From Bacteroidales bacterium (GTDB lineage: Bacteria; Bacteroidota; Bacteroidia; Bacteroidales; UBA932): a DNA stretch of 64,000 nt. Numbering within the stretch: the first letter of the stretch is position 1; the number at the start of each line of letters is the position of its first letter. The stretch is from contig JAFVVN010000040.1 of NCBI GenBank assembly GCA_017502125.1, positions 1 through 64,000 on the forward strand. Direction: 5' to 3'. The notes under the pieces are model-generated. The model ran no database searches and was not told the origin of the DNA. It saw nothing but the letters and a program-made list of their open reading frames with translations. Positions 53,635-62,804 of this stretch are shown here, in pieces. Made by a program: the position numbers and the translations under genes.

Positions 53635-55524
53635 ATGAAGACAAGATCATTTTTTATGCTTTCGCTTGCCGTAATGGCAATGTCATGTGCTAAGGAAGTT
53701 CTTCCTGAGAACAATCCTGAGGAGAACGTAGAACTGAAGCTCGTTCCTATGGAGTTTACTACTGCTTTAGAGACCAAGGCAGGTATCGTTGATGGAGAAG
53801 GCACCGTGGAGTGGGCTGCAAACGATCAGATTACCGTTTTTGATAATCTCGGTGGAAAGAATACATTTACTACCGCTGTAGGCGGTGCTACATCTGTCTT
53901 TACAGGTGAAGTTACAGAGGGTGCGACAGCTTTCTATGCTCTTTATCCTCAGAGGACATCGACTGCCAGTGTACTTCTTGATCCTGAGAATGAGGTCATC
54001 AATTCAAAGCTGTTCCCTAACCAGACAGCTGTTCGCGGATCCTATGCGAAGGGTAACGGTGGTGCTGTGATGGTGGCAAAGGCAGATGCTGAGAACCGCC
54101 TTTATTTCAAGAACATGACCTCACACATCCGTTTCACTCTTGCAGAAGATATGACAGATGTCAAGTCTATTACTCTCATGGGTAACAACTATGAGATCCT
54201 TGCAGGTACATATAAGGTAGATTTCAGCGGTGCGGAACCTGTGCTGACAGTAGATAAACCTGAAACATATGTCACTTTAAGCAACGGAGACGGCCCTCTT
54301 GCCCCTGGAGACTATTTCTTTACGATTCTACCTGTCGAATTCGAGGCCGGCTTTACTGTTATCCTTTCAAAGACCGACGGAACCCAGGTTGCCAAGAAGA
54401 CCACAAAGGAGATAACTTCTCTTGGCACCAGAAATAAGGTTCTTCCTATGGCAGCCCTTCCAAGTTCTGAGTACAAGAGCCATATGAACTACTTCGTGAA
54501 GTATAATGACGGTTTCGACATCACTTTCGGAGGTTATACTTTCAATAACAAGACCCAAACCGGTGCGGTTAGGTTGACCCCAACCTCAAAATCAATTACC
54601 AAGGATGGTTTTTATTTCGTGCCAAGTTCTGTTGCGGCTACTATTGATTATAATTCATTGGCTTCATTGATTGTTATCGGAGAAGATGCTGAAAAGCCAA
54701 AGGTCACTCAGACAAAAAGTCCTCAGCCTAAAGATAAGGCCGATGGTGTTCTGATATTTGCGAACCTTGACTATGCGACTGATAAAAGGATTGAGCCGAA
54801 AGGAGCATTCAGTAAGATAATATTTGACGGATGTAATGTTTCGCATAATAATGGCTTCTTCATGAATATGAATGGCATTGCAGCCAAGCTGGTAGATTTT
54901 GTGATAAAGGATTGTGATGTTCAACTTGGGACAGCGTCAACTAATTTTGTCACAGGAAACACAGCAAATACGCAGATTGATAATGTGACATTTGATAATA
55001 ATGTCTTCTATGTGAAGGAAGGTGTCACGATGACAGGATTCCGCCTCCTTAATGATGGAAGTTCAATGGCAAATACTGTCAAATATAAGAATGTGACCAT
55101 GTCGTATAATACCTTTGATAAGACGGAGATTAACGGTCAGATGATTGTAACTGCAATTGCCAGCGAAAATGTAAACGTGAATTTCAATGTATTTCTTGAG
55201 AATAATACTTCTAACGGACTTAAGTATATACTGAAAACAGTGCCGACAAATCTTTCAGTGAAGAATAACTTCTTTTATAAAGGAACAGGTACAAAAGGTG
55301 TACAGATGTATAGTGGCAATGATAATTCACTTTTTCCGAAAGAGAGTGCTAAGGATCCGAGACCGGATAACTGGGATCCAGCTGCAGGAATATGCTATCT
55401 TAACAGCATTACTTATGGTGAATACACTTATTCTGCCGGTGCTCAGCGTGAGGTCGTTGCTTCACCTGAAACAGCCAACTACGCTGCAGCCAACTATGTC
55501 TCTGTAGACTACGGTACTCTTTAA
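53635..55524 (+). CDS. Lipoprotein with fimbrillin-like N-terminus and beta-helix-like C-terminus
   Basis: A 629-residue lipoprotein (MAMSCAKE, Cys18). Residues about 35-290 resemble fimbrillin-family domains of Bacteroidales: PMEFTTALETKAG near the start, then WAANDQITVFDNLGG and AFYALYPQRT, and a closing LPMAALP. Residues about 330-600 contain repeated short strands with stacked Asn and Val (IIFDGCNVSHNNGFFMN, FVIKDCDVQLGTA, NVTFDNNVFYV), which suggest a right-handed beta-helix such as polysaccharide lyase families use. No catalytic site can be pointed out. It may be a surface binding protein or an unassigned lyase. It is followed after 9 bases by the PL12 fusion gene. Its GC content looks lower than its neighbours in the second half. 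Confidence 0.72.
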   Translation: MKTRSFFMLSLAVMAMSCAKEVLPENNPEENVELKLVPMEFTTALETKAGIVDGEGTVEWAANDQITVFDNLGGKNTFTTAVGGATSVFTGEVTEGATAFYALYPQRTSTASVLLDPENEVINSKLFPNQTAVRGSYAKGNGGAVMVAKADAENRLYFKNMTSHIRFTLAEDMTDVKSITLMGNNYEILAGTYKVDFSGAEPVLTVDKPETYVTLSNGDGPLAPGDYFFTILPVEFEAGFTVILSKTDGTQVAKKTTKEITSLGTRNKVLPMAALPSSEYKSHMNYFVKYNDGFDITFGGYTFNNKTQTGAVRLTPTSKSITKDGFYFVPSSVAATIDYNSLASLIVIGEDAEKPKVTQTKSPQPKDKADGVLIFANLDYATDKRIEPKGAFSKIIFDGCNVSHNNGFFMNMNGIAAKLVDFVIKDCDVQLGTASTNFVTGNTANTQIDNVTFDNNVFYVKEGVTMTGFRLLNDGSSMANTVKYKNVTMSYNTFDKTEINGQMIVTAIASENVNVNFNVFLENNTSNGLKYILKTVPTNLSVKNNFFYKGTGTKGVQMYSGNDNSLFPKESAKDPRPDNWDPAAGICYLNSITYGEYTYSAGAQREVVASPETANYAAANYVSVDYGTL

Positions 55525-55533
55525 TATATCTGA

Positions 55534-58479
55534 ATGAAACCTACTTTTCATATTAAGGCGATAGCTGCGTTTGCGGCTGTCGCCTTGTTTTCCTGCCAGA
55601 GCCCGGAGGAACTGCTTGTTCCGGATTCCGGCAGGACAGTGAGACTCGCTCTGTCTTCCGAAATGCCGTCGTGGGATGAAGGTCCTGCACCGGAATCCAG
55701 GACATATTGGACAGGAGAAACCATTTTCTGGTCCGGTGGAGACATGATGGCCTTGTGCCTTACCGAAGACGGAACCTGGCATGACGCGATGTATGTCTCC
55801 GATGCCTTGCCCGAAGACGCAGCTCAGGCGGAGTTCTCTCTGGAACTTCCGGCTTCGCTCGAAGGAACTCTGATGTTCCGCTCCATATATCCGTCATCTG
55901 CAGTCAGGAGCACTATGGAAGATGCCCCCGTCATGGTGGTGGAGATACCTTCTGAACAGACTCCTGCTGCCGGCTCCTTCGATCCGGCTGCGGATCTCAT
56001 GGTGGGTAAGACGATAGAATCCTATGATGGAGTACCCGAAGAAGCTGTTCTTCTCTACTGGACCCGTCTTGTGGCGCATGCGGACATCACCTTGAAGTCT
56101 CTTCCGATGGGGGAGGATGAGGTTGTGAAATCTGTTTCGATCAGGGCTGGAGAGGGGACTCCTCTTGCCGGAACTTTTACCTTGAATATCGACAGGCAGG
56201 CGATGGAACCTGTTGACAGTCAGACTTCTGCGGAGATCCTGCTCGGGGTGGATAATCTTTTGCCTGACTCGTCGGGCGACCTGCGTGTCTGGCTTTCTGT
56301 CTCTCCTTGCACCCTGACTTCCCTTAATGTGACCGTGACGACTGACAAGGCCACATATATGAGGGATATTGCTTCATGCTCGCTTGATCTGCGACGCAAT
56401 GCAAGGAACATATTTTCTGTGGATATGTCTGCTGCCACCGTCCAGCCGCATGAGGATGAGTATGAGAAGTTCAATTCTCTTGTCAATCCCCGGATATTCA
56501 CTCTTCTTGATCTTGGCCGTCAAGGACTTGAAACTGTCAAGGCAGAGTATGAGGCGGGAAGACTGTATAGGGCGGCAATGGCTCTGAAGGAGTACTGGAA
56601 GTCCTCCCGTGACATAGTCAACCCCAATGTCAATCTGAGCAGTACTTCATATTCGGCTGTCGAGAAGAACCGTGCCGACCAGGCCCTGAAGGAGAACGGC
56701 TATCGTTTTTATGTCAAGAACTATGCGGAAAAAGGCAGTGACACGGATGCAGATGCTCAGTATTATTCCTTCTCCGATGGTGCCGGTGGCATAAACTGGA
56801 CTTTCTCTCTTGCGAACGAGACTCAGTTCAATATTCAGAAACATCGTCATCAGTGGGTTCTGCCTCAGGCCAAGGTCTATTGGGGAACGAAAAGTGAGGT
56901 GTACCCGAGGTCATATGTCGAGGTGTATTCCTCATGGCTTGCAGCTCACCCTTGCCCGGGCGCACTTACGGGTGATTACAAGCTGTCCTCTTCCAATCCG
57001 GTATATGACATGTGGACTGACCTTCAGGCTTCAGCCCGTGTGATGGAGCAGATTGATGTTCTGGACTATTACATCGGTTCCGAGGGTTTTACCCCGGAGT
57101 TCCTGACGCATTTCCTTGCAGCTTATGCGGATGCAGTGGAGTGTATAAGGGCCAATCCTTATTCTGACCAGTTGAGCAACCATCGCCTGTATGAGATTCA
57201 GGCTGTCTTTACAGCTGCCGTCATGATGCCTGAGTTCAAGGCAGCTCAGGACTGGCTTGCCGAGGCATCGGCCGATGTCGCGTCTCAGGTCAAGGTGCAG
57301 TTCGCTGAGGACGGTGTGCTGGTCGAGATGGATCCGGGCTATCATATTCCGATGGTATCCATCTTCTATGATATGCACAAGGTCGCTTCTGCGAATGACA
57401 TGCTGGAAGTCTTCCCGTCGGATTACACCCTGTACCTGAAGAAGGCGGTGAAGTTTATCCGGGATCTTGCATATCCGGATTATTCCCTTGAGGATTTCAA
57501 CGATGTCCGTTCCTCAAGCTGGAACAGGTCGACCCTCACCAAGAACTTTGTCAAATATGCGGAGATGTTCCCTGATGATCCCACCCTGCAGTATTGGGCG
57601 AGCGGTTTCTCCGGTGGAACAGCCCCTGAGGAACTTCTTTCGGCATATACGACCACAGGATGGTATATGCTCCGCAACGGCTGGACTCAGAACTCCACGA
57701 TGCTTGTTCTGAAGAACAACTATAATGTGAAGACAGATGGGGGAACATGGTGGCATTGCCAGCCGGATAACGGTACGGTGTCGCTGTATCATAAGGGCCG
57801 TCATTTCCTTCCGGACGCAGGTGCCTATACATATACCAACGGTTCCGAGCGTGAGGCCTTCCGTGCTACCGCCATGCATAATACCCTTACCCGTCAGCTT
57901 GAGACTGTCGCAGACACCAGGATGAGAGGTGAATATGTGACTTCGAGTGAATCGGAAGACTGTCTGATGGTGCATGTCAGGAACCAGTCATATGGCAAGA
58001 CACGTCACGAGAGGGTGGTGTTCATGGTGGATGGAAAGTATTATGTGATTCTTGATTCTGCCTTGGGATCAGATGTGAACACATCCATAGAAGTCAGCTG
58101 GCATCTTTGTCCGGGTGAAATCACCTTTGATGCCTATGGTGCCAATGCTTATGGCTGTCATACGGATTTCACGGACGGCAACAATATGATGTTCAAGACA
58201 TTCTGCTTTGCGGGAGAGAAGGGGAGAGTGCCGGCAGAAGACTTCACGCCATCTACCGGTACTTCATATACGTCTTCGGAAATTAATATGAAGACCGAAA
58301 GGAAATACTACCGCACGGCTGTGGCTATAGGTGGCACGAACACTCCTGTACGTTTCATCACAGTGATATATCCGATTGAGGACTACTCATCAGCACCGGC
58401 TGTTTCCGCGGCCTTCGGAAGTTCTGCATCGGAAGTCGTTGTGACCATAGATGGAAAAAGCCGGACTTTGACCTATTAG
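55534..58479 (+). CDS. Fusion of a fimbrillin-like domain with a PL12 heparinase
   Basis: A 981-residue lipoprotein (ALFSC, Cys21). Residues about 30-300 resemble a fimbrillin-like adhesin domain (TYWTGETIFWSGGDMMALC, MFRSIYPSS, LLYWTRLVAHADITL). Residues about 310-981 form a complete PL12-type lyase with RHQWVLPQAKVYWG, Asn549 (LSNHRLYEIQ), Tyr603 (DPGYHIPMV) and His741 (WWHCQPDNGTVSLY). The first domain may attach or orient the lyase at the surface. No fusion point disruption is seen; the frame is continuous and the linker is short and charged. It ends in a terminator hairpin overlapping its stop codon. Confidence 0.86.
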   Translation: MKPTFHIKAIAAFAAVALFSCQSPEELLVPDSGRTVRLALSSEMPSWDEGPAPESRTYWTGETIFWSGGDMMALCLTEDGTWHDAMYVSDALPEDAAQAEFSLELPASLEGTLMFRSIYPSSAVRSTMEDAPVMVVEIPSEQTPAAGSFDPAADLMVGKTIESYDGVPEEAVLLYWTRLVAHADITLKSLPMGEDEVVKSVSIRAGEGTPLAGTFTLNIDRQAMEPVDSQTSAEILLGVDNLLPDSSGDLRVWLSVSPCTLTSLNVTVTTDKATYMRDIASCSLDLRRNARNIFSVDMSAATVQPHEDEYEKFNSLVNPRIFTLLDLGRQGLETVKAEYEAGRLYRAAMALKEYWKSSRDIVNPNVNLSSTSYSAVEKNRADQALKENGYRFYVKNYAEKGSDTDADAQYYSFSDGAGGINWTFSLANETQFNIQKHRHQWVLPQAKVYWGTKSEVYPRSYVEVYSSWLAAHPCPGALTGDYKLSSSNPVYDMWTDLQASARVMEQIDVLDYYIGSEGFTPEFLTHFLAAYADAVECIRANPYSDQLSNHRLYEIQAVFTAAVMMPEFKAAQDWLAEASADVASQVKVQFAEDGVLVEMDPGYHIPMVSIFYDMHKVASANDMLEVFPSDYTLYLKKAVKFIRDLAYPDYSLEDFNDVRSSSWNRSTLTKNFVKYAEMFPDDPTLQYWASGFSGGTAPEELLSAYTTTGWYMLRNGWTQNSTMLVLKNNYNVKTDGGTWWHCQPDNGTVSLYHKGRHFLPDAGAYTYTNGSEREAFRATAMHNTLTRQLETVADTRMRGEYVTSSESEDCLMVHVRNQSYGKTRHERVVFMVDGKYYVILDSALGSDVNTSIEVSWHLCPGEITFDAYGANAYGCHTDFTDGNNMMFKTFCFAGEKGRVPAEDFTPSTGTSYTSSEINMKTERKYYRTAVAIGGTNTPVRFITVIYPIEDYSSAPAVSAAFGSSASEVVVTIDGKSRTLTY

Positions 58480-58487
58480 TCCGGCTT
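58459..58487. terminator. Bidirectional terminator overlapping the stop of the fusion gene
   Basis: AAGCCGGACT / AGTCCGGCTT, a perfect 10-base stem whose loop contains the end of the coding sequence and whose right arm includes the TAG stop. It also ends 6 bases before the stop codon of the convergent regulator. Confidence 0.85.
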
Positions 58488-58492
58488 CACTC

Positions 58493-61400
58493 CTAATTGT
58501 TCTTTCTGATATATTCCGTAGGGAGACATCCCATATATTTCTTGAAACATGTGGCGAAATATGAAGGGGTATTGAAACCTACCATGTCACTGATTTCGGA
58601 GACACTGTATCGTCCGTCCTTGAGCAGTCTGCAGGCTTCCTTGAAGCGTATTTTGCGGATGAAATCAAGGGCGGATTCTCCTGTCAGGGCCTTCAGTTTG
58701 AGATGCAGGTTAGACCGGCTCATGTTCATTGCTCTGGCAAACTCCTCCGTGGAAAATTCCGCGTTGTCAATGTTCTGCTCGACTATATGTATCGCCTTGT
58801 TGAGAATCTGTTCATCCATTGCATTGAAACTGATCTTCTCAGGTGATATCTCCATGGATTTGGTCACTTTGTCCTGAAGACGGTATTGGGTTCTGAGCAT
58901 ATTCTGCATCTTCGCGATGAGCACGGCCATCGAGAACGGTTTCACCATGAAGTCATCGGCTCCTGTCTTGAATGCTTCAAGTTCATCCTTGCTGTCCGTC
59001 TTGGCGGAAAGCATGATGACCGGTATATGGCTTGTGCTTATGTTCTGCTTTATATGCGAGCAAAGCTTGATACCGTCCATCACCGGCATCATCATGTCAG
59101 TAATCACGATGTCGGGTTCATTTTCCTTTATCATCTGCAGTGCTTCTTCCCCGTTTCCGGCAAGCCTGATATCGAACATCTTGGAAAGTTCCTCATTCAT
59201 ATATGCACGGATCTCCTCGTTGTCTTCAGCAATCAGCAGACTGCCGCGCTTATTGTTCCCGGAGCTTATGAATTCCGTAATTTCACGTTCGGTGTCCAGC
59301 ATATACATTTCCTGAGTGTTGGTCGTGTGGGCTTCCTGTGCCTCCTTTCCTTCTCTTTCCTGAATTGTGTATGCCGATTCTGTGGATGGCAGAGAAACAA
59401 TGAATGTACTGCCCTTGTTCACCTCGCTCCTGAGTTCTATCTGTCCGTGGTGCAGCTCCACTAATCTCTGGATCAGAGAAAGTCCGATTCCGCTTCCGAT
59501 GTGTTCGCTGTCCACCTGATAGAATCTCTCGAATATCCTGTCCTGCTGGCCTGCAGGGATTCCGGTCCCGGTGTCGCTGACTTCCAGCATAAGATTTCCC
59601 GCTCTTTCATATACCCTCACTGTGATGCTTCCGGCATCTGTGTACTTGAAGGCATTGGAGAGGAGGTTATTGAGAATCAGTTCAAGATACTGACCGTCAA
59701 TGAATGCAGTCTTACCCTCCATTTCGGATATGAGGTTGTAGCGTAGCTTCTTGTTTTGAGCCAGCTTCTCGTAGAAGGACCAGTTCTCCCTTACTATCTT
59801 ATGGACGTTTTCCTCCTGTATCCTCAGCTTGAACACTCCCAGCTCCGCCCTTCTGTAGTCCATCAGCTGATTCACAAGATGCAGAAGTCTCTTTGCATTC
59901 CTTTCCACATACCTAAGCTGTTTTCTCATCCATGTGTCCGTGCTTTTGCCTATCATCTCGGACAAAGGATTGATTATCAGTGTCAGAGGTGTACGCATCT
60001 CGTGCGAAATATTGATGAAGAAACGCATCTTCATCTGATGGATGTTTTCTTGATGGATCTTTTCCTGCTTTTCGAGCTCAAGCCTGTTTTCTCTCTCCTT
60101 GCGCTCTACAATGAAGATATACAGTCCCCAGAGAAGGATGAGAGACAATATTACGAACACTGCAATTGCAGTATTTGTCCTGTACCATATAGGTTCTATC
60201 TTTATTTCCAGACATGTCGGCGTTTCGTTCCATCTGCCGTCGTTATTCGCTGCCTTCACCTTGAAGGTATATGTCCCGTGAGGAAGATTGGAGTATGACA
60301 CGCTCCTCTTCTCCATGACTTCATACCACTCCTTGTCATAACCTTCAAGCTTGTATGCGAATGTGTTGTGCTGCCCGGCCAGGTAATTCGGGACACAGAA
60401 TTCGAGTGTGAAGGAGTTCTGATGATGTCGCAGGACCATCCTTTCCGATTCCATGATGCTGTTAGAGATGATCCCGCTTCCGTCTCCCGGCCTTATCTGT
60501 CTGTTGAAGACTTCCAGCTTGCTTATTATAGGTCGAGGGGTATAAGGATTGTCTTCTATTTTAGACGGGTCAAATGAACTTATGCCATATATTCCTCCGA
60601 ACATCAGTTCACCGTTCGCCTTTCTGCAATGAGAGCCGGGATTGAACTGGTTGCTCTGCAGGCCATCCGAAATTGCGAAGTTCCTGAATATGCCGGTGAA
60701 AGGATTGAAACAGCTCAGCCCCTTGTCCGTGCTGATCCACAGCCTTCCGAACGTGTCTTCCTCGATACCATGGATGATGTCGCTCGGAAGTCCGTCCTGG
60801 CTGGTATATTTTGTAAGGCAGTTCTCCTTGTAGTCGTAGCACCATAGACCGGTTCTTGTCGCAATCCAGATGAGCTTGGTACTGCTTTCGTAGAATCCTT
60901 GCACGAACACTGATGATAGGGGATAGTCCGGTGTGAGCAGGTCATATTTCTTCAGCTGGCCATCTGCCATGCGGCATGTTGACAATCCGTCTTCGCCTCC
61001 GATCCAGAATGTGCCGTGCGAGTCGTTAAGGAGTGCTCTGATCTTGATTCTTCTGATGGGATATCCGTTGCAGTCTTCATTCACATCACTGATCTTCCCG
61101 CTTGCCCTGTCATATTGTTTCAAACCGTCCAGCGTACCAAGGAACAGGGTGGATCTTCCTCCTTTGACGATGGCATATACGTTGAGCTCCCTCCTGTCTT
61201 TCGATGAATACTGGCAATGGCGTATCCTGCCGCTGCCTTTATCAATTATGTTGAGACCTCCGGCATGAGCGCCGAAAAACACTTCGCCGTGGTCGTTGTC
61301 GATGTATATGGCCTTGATGTCATTGGATTCCAGATTGTCGGCCTCCTGTGCCGACTTGAGCCTGTAGTGGGTGAAGCGGTCCGTATGTGGATTATAGTGA

Positions 61401-62521
61401 TTGACACCTCCGCTGTTTGTCCCGATCCAGATGGAGCCGTCAGAATCCTCTTTAAGACAGTTGACCACATTGTCGTTCAGTGAATTCTCCCGATTTTTCA
61501 TCTGAATGTGATTGAAGCGGTTTCTGGCCGGATGCCAGTAGTTTATTCCACCGAACCATGTTCCCAACCACATACCTCCCTGGGTGTCCCGGCAGATGCT
61601 TCTCACAGAACTTTGGGAGAGGCTTCCATATGTGAGAGGGTCGCTTTTTATGTTTGTGAACCCGGTGCTGTCCATGATGCTCAGACCGTTGAAGGTGCCG
61701 ATCCACAGCCGTCCGTAGGTGTCCTCTGCCAGGGCTCTCACGAAATTGGAATTCAGGCTGCCGCCGTCTGAGGCGATGTGATGGTATGTGCTGACTTCAT
61801 CGTCGTTCATGTTTATGCAGTGCAGCCCGTCGCCTTCTGTACCGATCCACAAATATCCGTCGCGTTTGAGGATGGAGTTTATCGGTTTGTCGCTTTTGAA
61901 TGTGGATATGCGTTTTATGTCCTTGGAACCGATGGAATAGCAGAAAAGTCCCTCTGAGAAGGTTCCGATCCAGATGTTGTCCGATTCCCGGTAGAGAACC
62001 TGGGCTCCAAATGTCTCAGGCTGGCAGGGGGGGGCAGAAATATCCCACTTCCATGACTTCATGTTGAATATCTTTATGCTCCCGCCGACTACAACCAACA
62101 ATTTGTCACCGTCCGCCTCTGCGATTCCTGTAACCCCTTTTCCCCCTGTCCTGAAATTTCTGAATGAGTCACTGAAGCTGTCGTAGAAGGATAGCCCTTT
62201 GTCGGTGCCGATCCACAGCCGCCCCTTGCTGTCGATATGGACCTTCCTTATGATATTGTCCGCAATCGAGGTGCTGTCTTCAGCAGAGTTCCTGTATATG
62301 GTGAATTCATACCCGTCGTATCTGTTCAGACCGTCATGTGTGGCAAACCACATCAGCCCTTTGTCATCCTGACATGACGATAATATCGTACTTTGAGACA
62401 GTCCTTCCTTGATCGACAGGTTTGAGAATGTCATATCCATGTCAGGGGAGTTCCCTGCAGCGACTTTGATTAATGTTGAGAGGATTGCGACAAAAGTGCA
62501 GATTTGGTGCTTGAGTCTCAT
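58493..62521 (-). CDS. Hybrid two-component system regulator (HTCS)
   Basis: A 1342-residue protein joining sensor, kinase and transcription factor. Order: signal peptide (MRLKHQICTFVAILSTLIKV), about 14 propeller-type repeats of the form GLMWFATHDGLNRYD and GRLWIGTDKGLSFYD (30-690), a Y_Y_Y domain (710-777), one membrane helix (782-803), HisKA with the phospho-accepting His near 840 (FINISHEMRTPLTLI), ATPase domain (GTGIPAGQQDRIFERFYQ), receiver with Asp near 1139 (DIVITDMMMPVMDG) and an AraC-type HTH end. Such systems sense oligosaccharides in the periplasm and activate the adjacent locus. The ATG at 62521 starts the signal; the frame is open 21 codons further. An in-frame run of eight C lies in the propeller region (62027-62034). 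Confidence 0.95.
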   Translation of the reverse strand: MRLKHQICTFVAILSTLIKVAAGNSPDMDMTFSNLSIKEGLSQSTILSSCQDDKGLMWFATHDGLNRYDGYEFTIYRNSAEDSTSIADNIIRKVHIDSKGRLWIGTDKGLSFYDSFSDSFRNFRTGGKGVTGIAEADGDKLLVVVGGSIKIFNMKSWKWDISAPPCQPETFGAQVLYRESDNIWIGTFSEGLFCYSIGSKDIKRISTFKSDKPINSILKRDGYLWIGTEGDGLHCINMNDDEVSTYHHIASDGGSLNSNFVRALAEDTYGRLWIGTFNGLSIMDSTGFTNIKSDPLTYGSLSQSSVRSICRDTQGGMWLGTWFGGINYWHPARNRFNHIQMKNRENSLNDNVVNCLKEDSDGSIWIGTNSGGVNHYNPHTDRFTHYRLKSAQEADNLESNDIKAIYIDNDHGEVFFGAHAGGLNIIDKGSGRIRHCQYSSKDRRELNVYAIVKGGRSTLFLGTLDGLKQYDRASGKISDVNEDCNGYPIRRIKIRALLNDSHGTFWIGGEDGLSTCRMADGQLKKYDLLTPDYPLSSVFVQGFYESSTKLIWIATRTGLWCYDYKENCLTKYTSQDGLPSDIIHGIEEDTFGRLWISTDKGLSCFNPFTGIFRNFAISDGLQSNQFNPGSHCRKANGELMFGGIYGISSFDPSKIEDNPYTPRPIISKLEVFNRQIRPGDGSGIISNSIMESERMVLRHHQNSFTLEFCVPNYLAGQHNTFAYKLEGYDKEWYEVMEKRSVSYSNLPHGTYTFKVKAANNDGRWNETPTCLEIKIEPIWYRTNTAIAVFVILSLILLWGLYIFIVERKERENRLELEKQEKIHQENIHQMKMRFFINISHEMRTPLTLIINPLSEMIGKSTDTWMRKQLRYVERNAKRLLHLVNQLMDYRRAELGVFKLRIQEENVHKIVRENWSFYEKLAQNKKLRYNLISEMEGKTAFIDGQYLELILNNLLSNAFKYTDAGSITVRVYERAGNLMLEVSDTGTGIPAGQQDRIFERFYQVDSEHIGSGIGLSLIQRLVELHHGQIELRSEVNKGSTFIVSLPSTESAYTIQEREGKEAQEAHTTNTQEMYMLDTEREITEFISSGNNKRGSLLIAEDNEEIRAYMNEELSKMFDIRLAGNGEEALQMIKENEPDIVITDMMMPVMDGIKLCSHIKQNISTSHIPVIMLSAKTDSKDELEAFKTGADDFMVKPFSMAVLIAKMQNMLRTQYRLQDKVTKSMEISPEKISFNAMDEQILNKAIHIVEQNIDNAEFSTEEFARAMNMSRSNLHLKLKALTGESALDFIRKIRFKEACRLLKDGRYSVSEISDMVGFNTPSYFATCFKKYMGCLPTEYIRKNN

Positions 62522-62542
62522 GATTGTCCAGTCTATTTGCCA

Positions 62543-62583
62543 CGAATTTAATAATTTATTCGTAGAAATGTGATTTTTGTCCA
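62543..62583 (-). promoter_or_regulatory. Possible promoter and TGGACAAA site of the HTCS gene
   Basis: On the minus strand TGGACAAA (62583-62576) is followed after 25 bases by TAAATTCG (62550-62543), a degenerate -7 box 21 bases before the ATG. This suggests autoregulation through the same site as the target genes. Confidence 0.4.
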
Positions 62584-62677
62584 AAAAAGACGGCTCGGAA
62601 ATGAAAGCGATGTCTCCGTTGTTTCAATAATTGATATATAAGTCACAATATTCAATGATATATTCTTGTCCTCTTTT

Positions 62678-62699
62678 TATATTTGTAGGACTGGACAAA
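62678..62699 (+). promoter_or_regulatory. Possible promoter and TGGACAAA site before the TPR kinase gene
   Basis: TATATTTG (62678-62685) matches the -7 consensus and TGGACAAA lies at 62692-62699, 12 bases before the first ATG. The site lies downstream of this -7 box, where an activator would not normally bind. Confidence 0.4.
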
Positions 62700-62711
62700 A
62701 TACTTTGACTT

Positions 62712-62804
62712 ATGGACGGACTGTTATCGAGGATGACGGCCTCATGCATCATCCTTTTTACCTTCCTTTCGTGTACAGGTGGGGGGGAATGCAGATATGA
62801 CTGA
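62712..62804 (+). pseudogene. Detached lipoprotein signal of the TPR kinase (frameshift in a G7 tract)
   Basis: ATG 62712 opens a 30-residue frame, MDGLLSRMTASCIILFTFLS then a Cys lipobox, that ends at TGA 62804. It is a fitting signal for the kinase that follows in the next frame. The join lies in the seven G at 62781-62787: with six G the frame would run on as CTGGGNADMTDSE. It is therefore a frameshifted 5' end rather than a separate gene. Confidence 0.72.
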
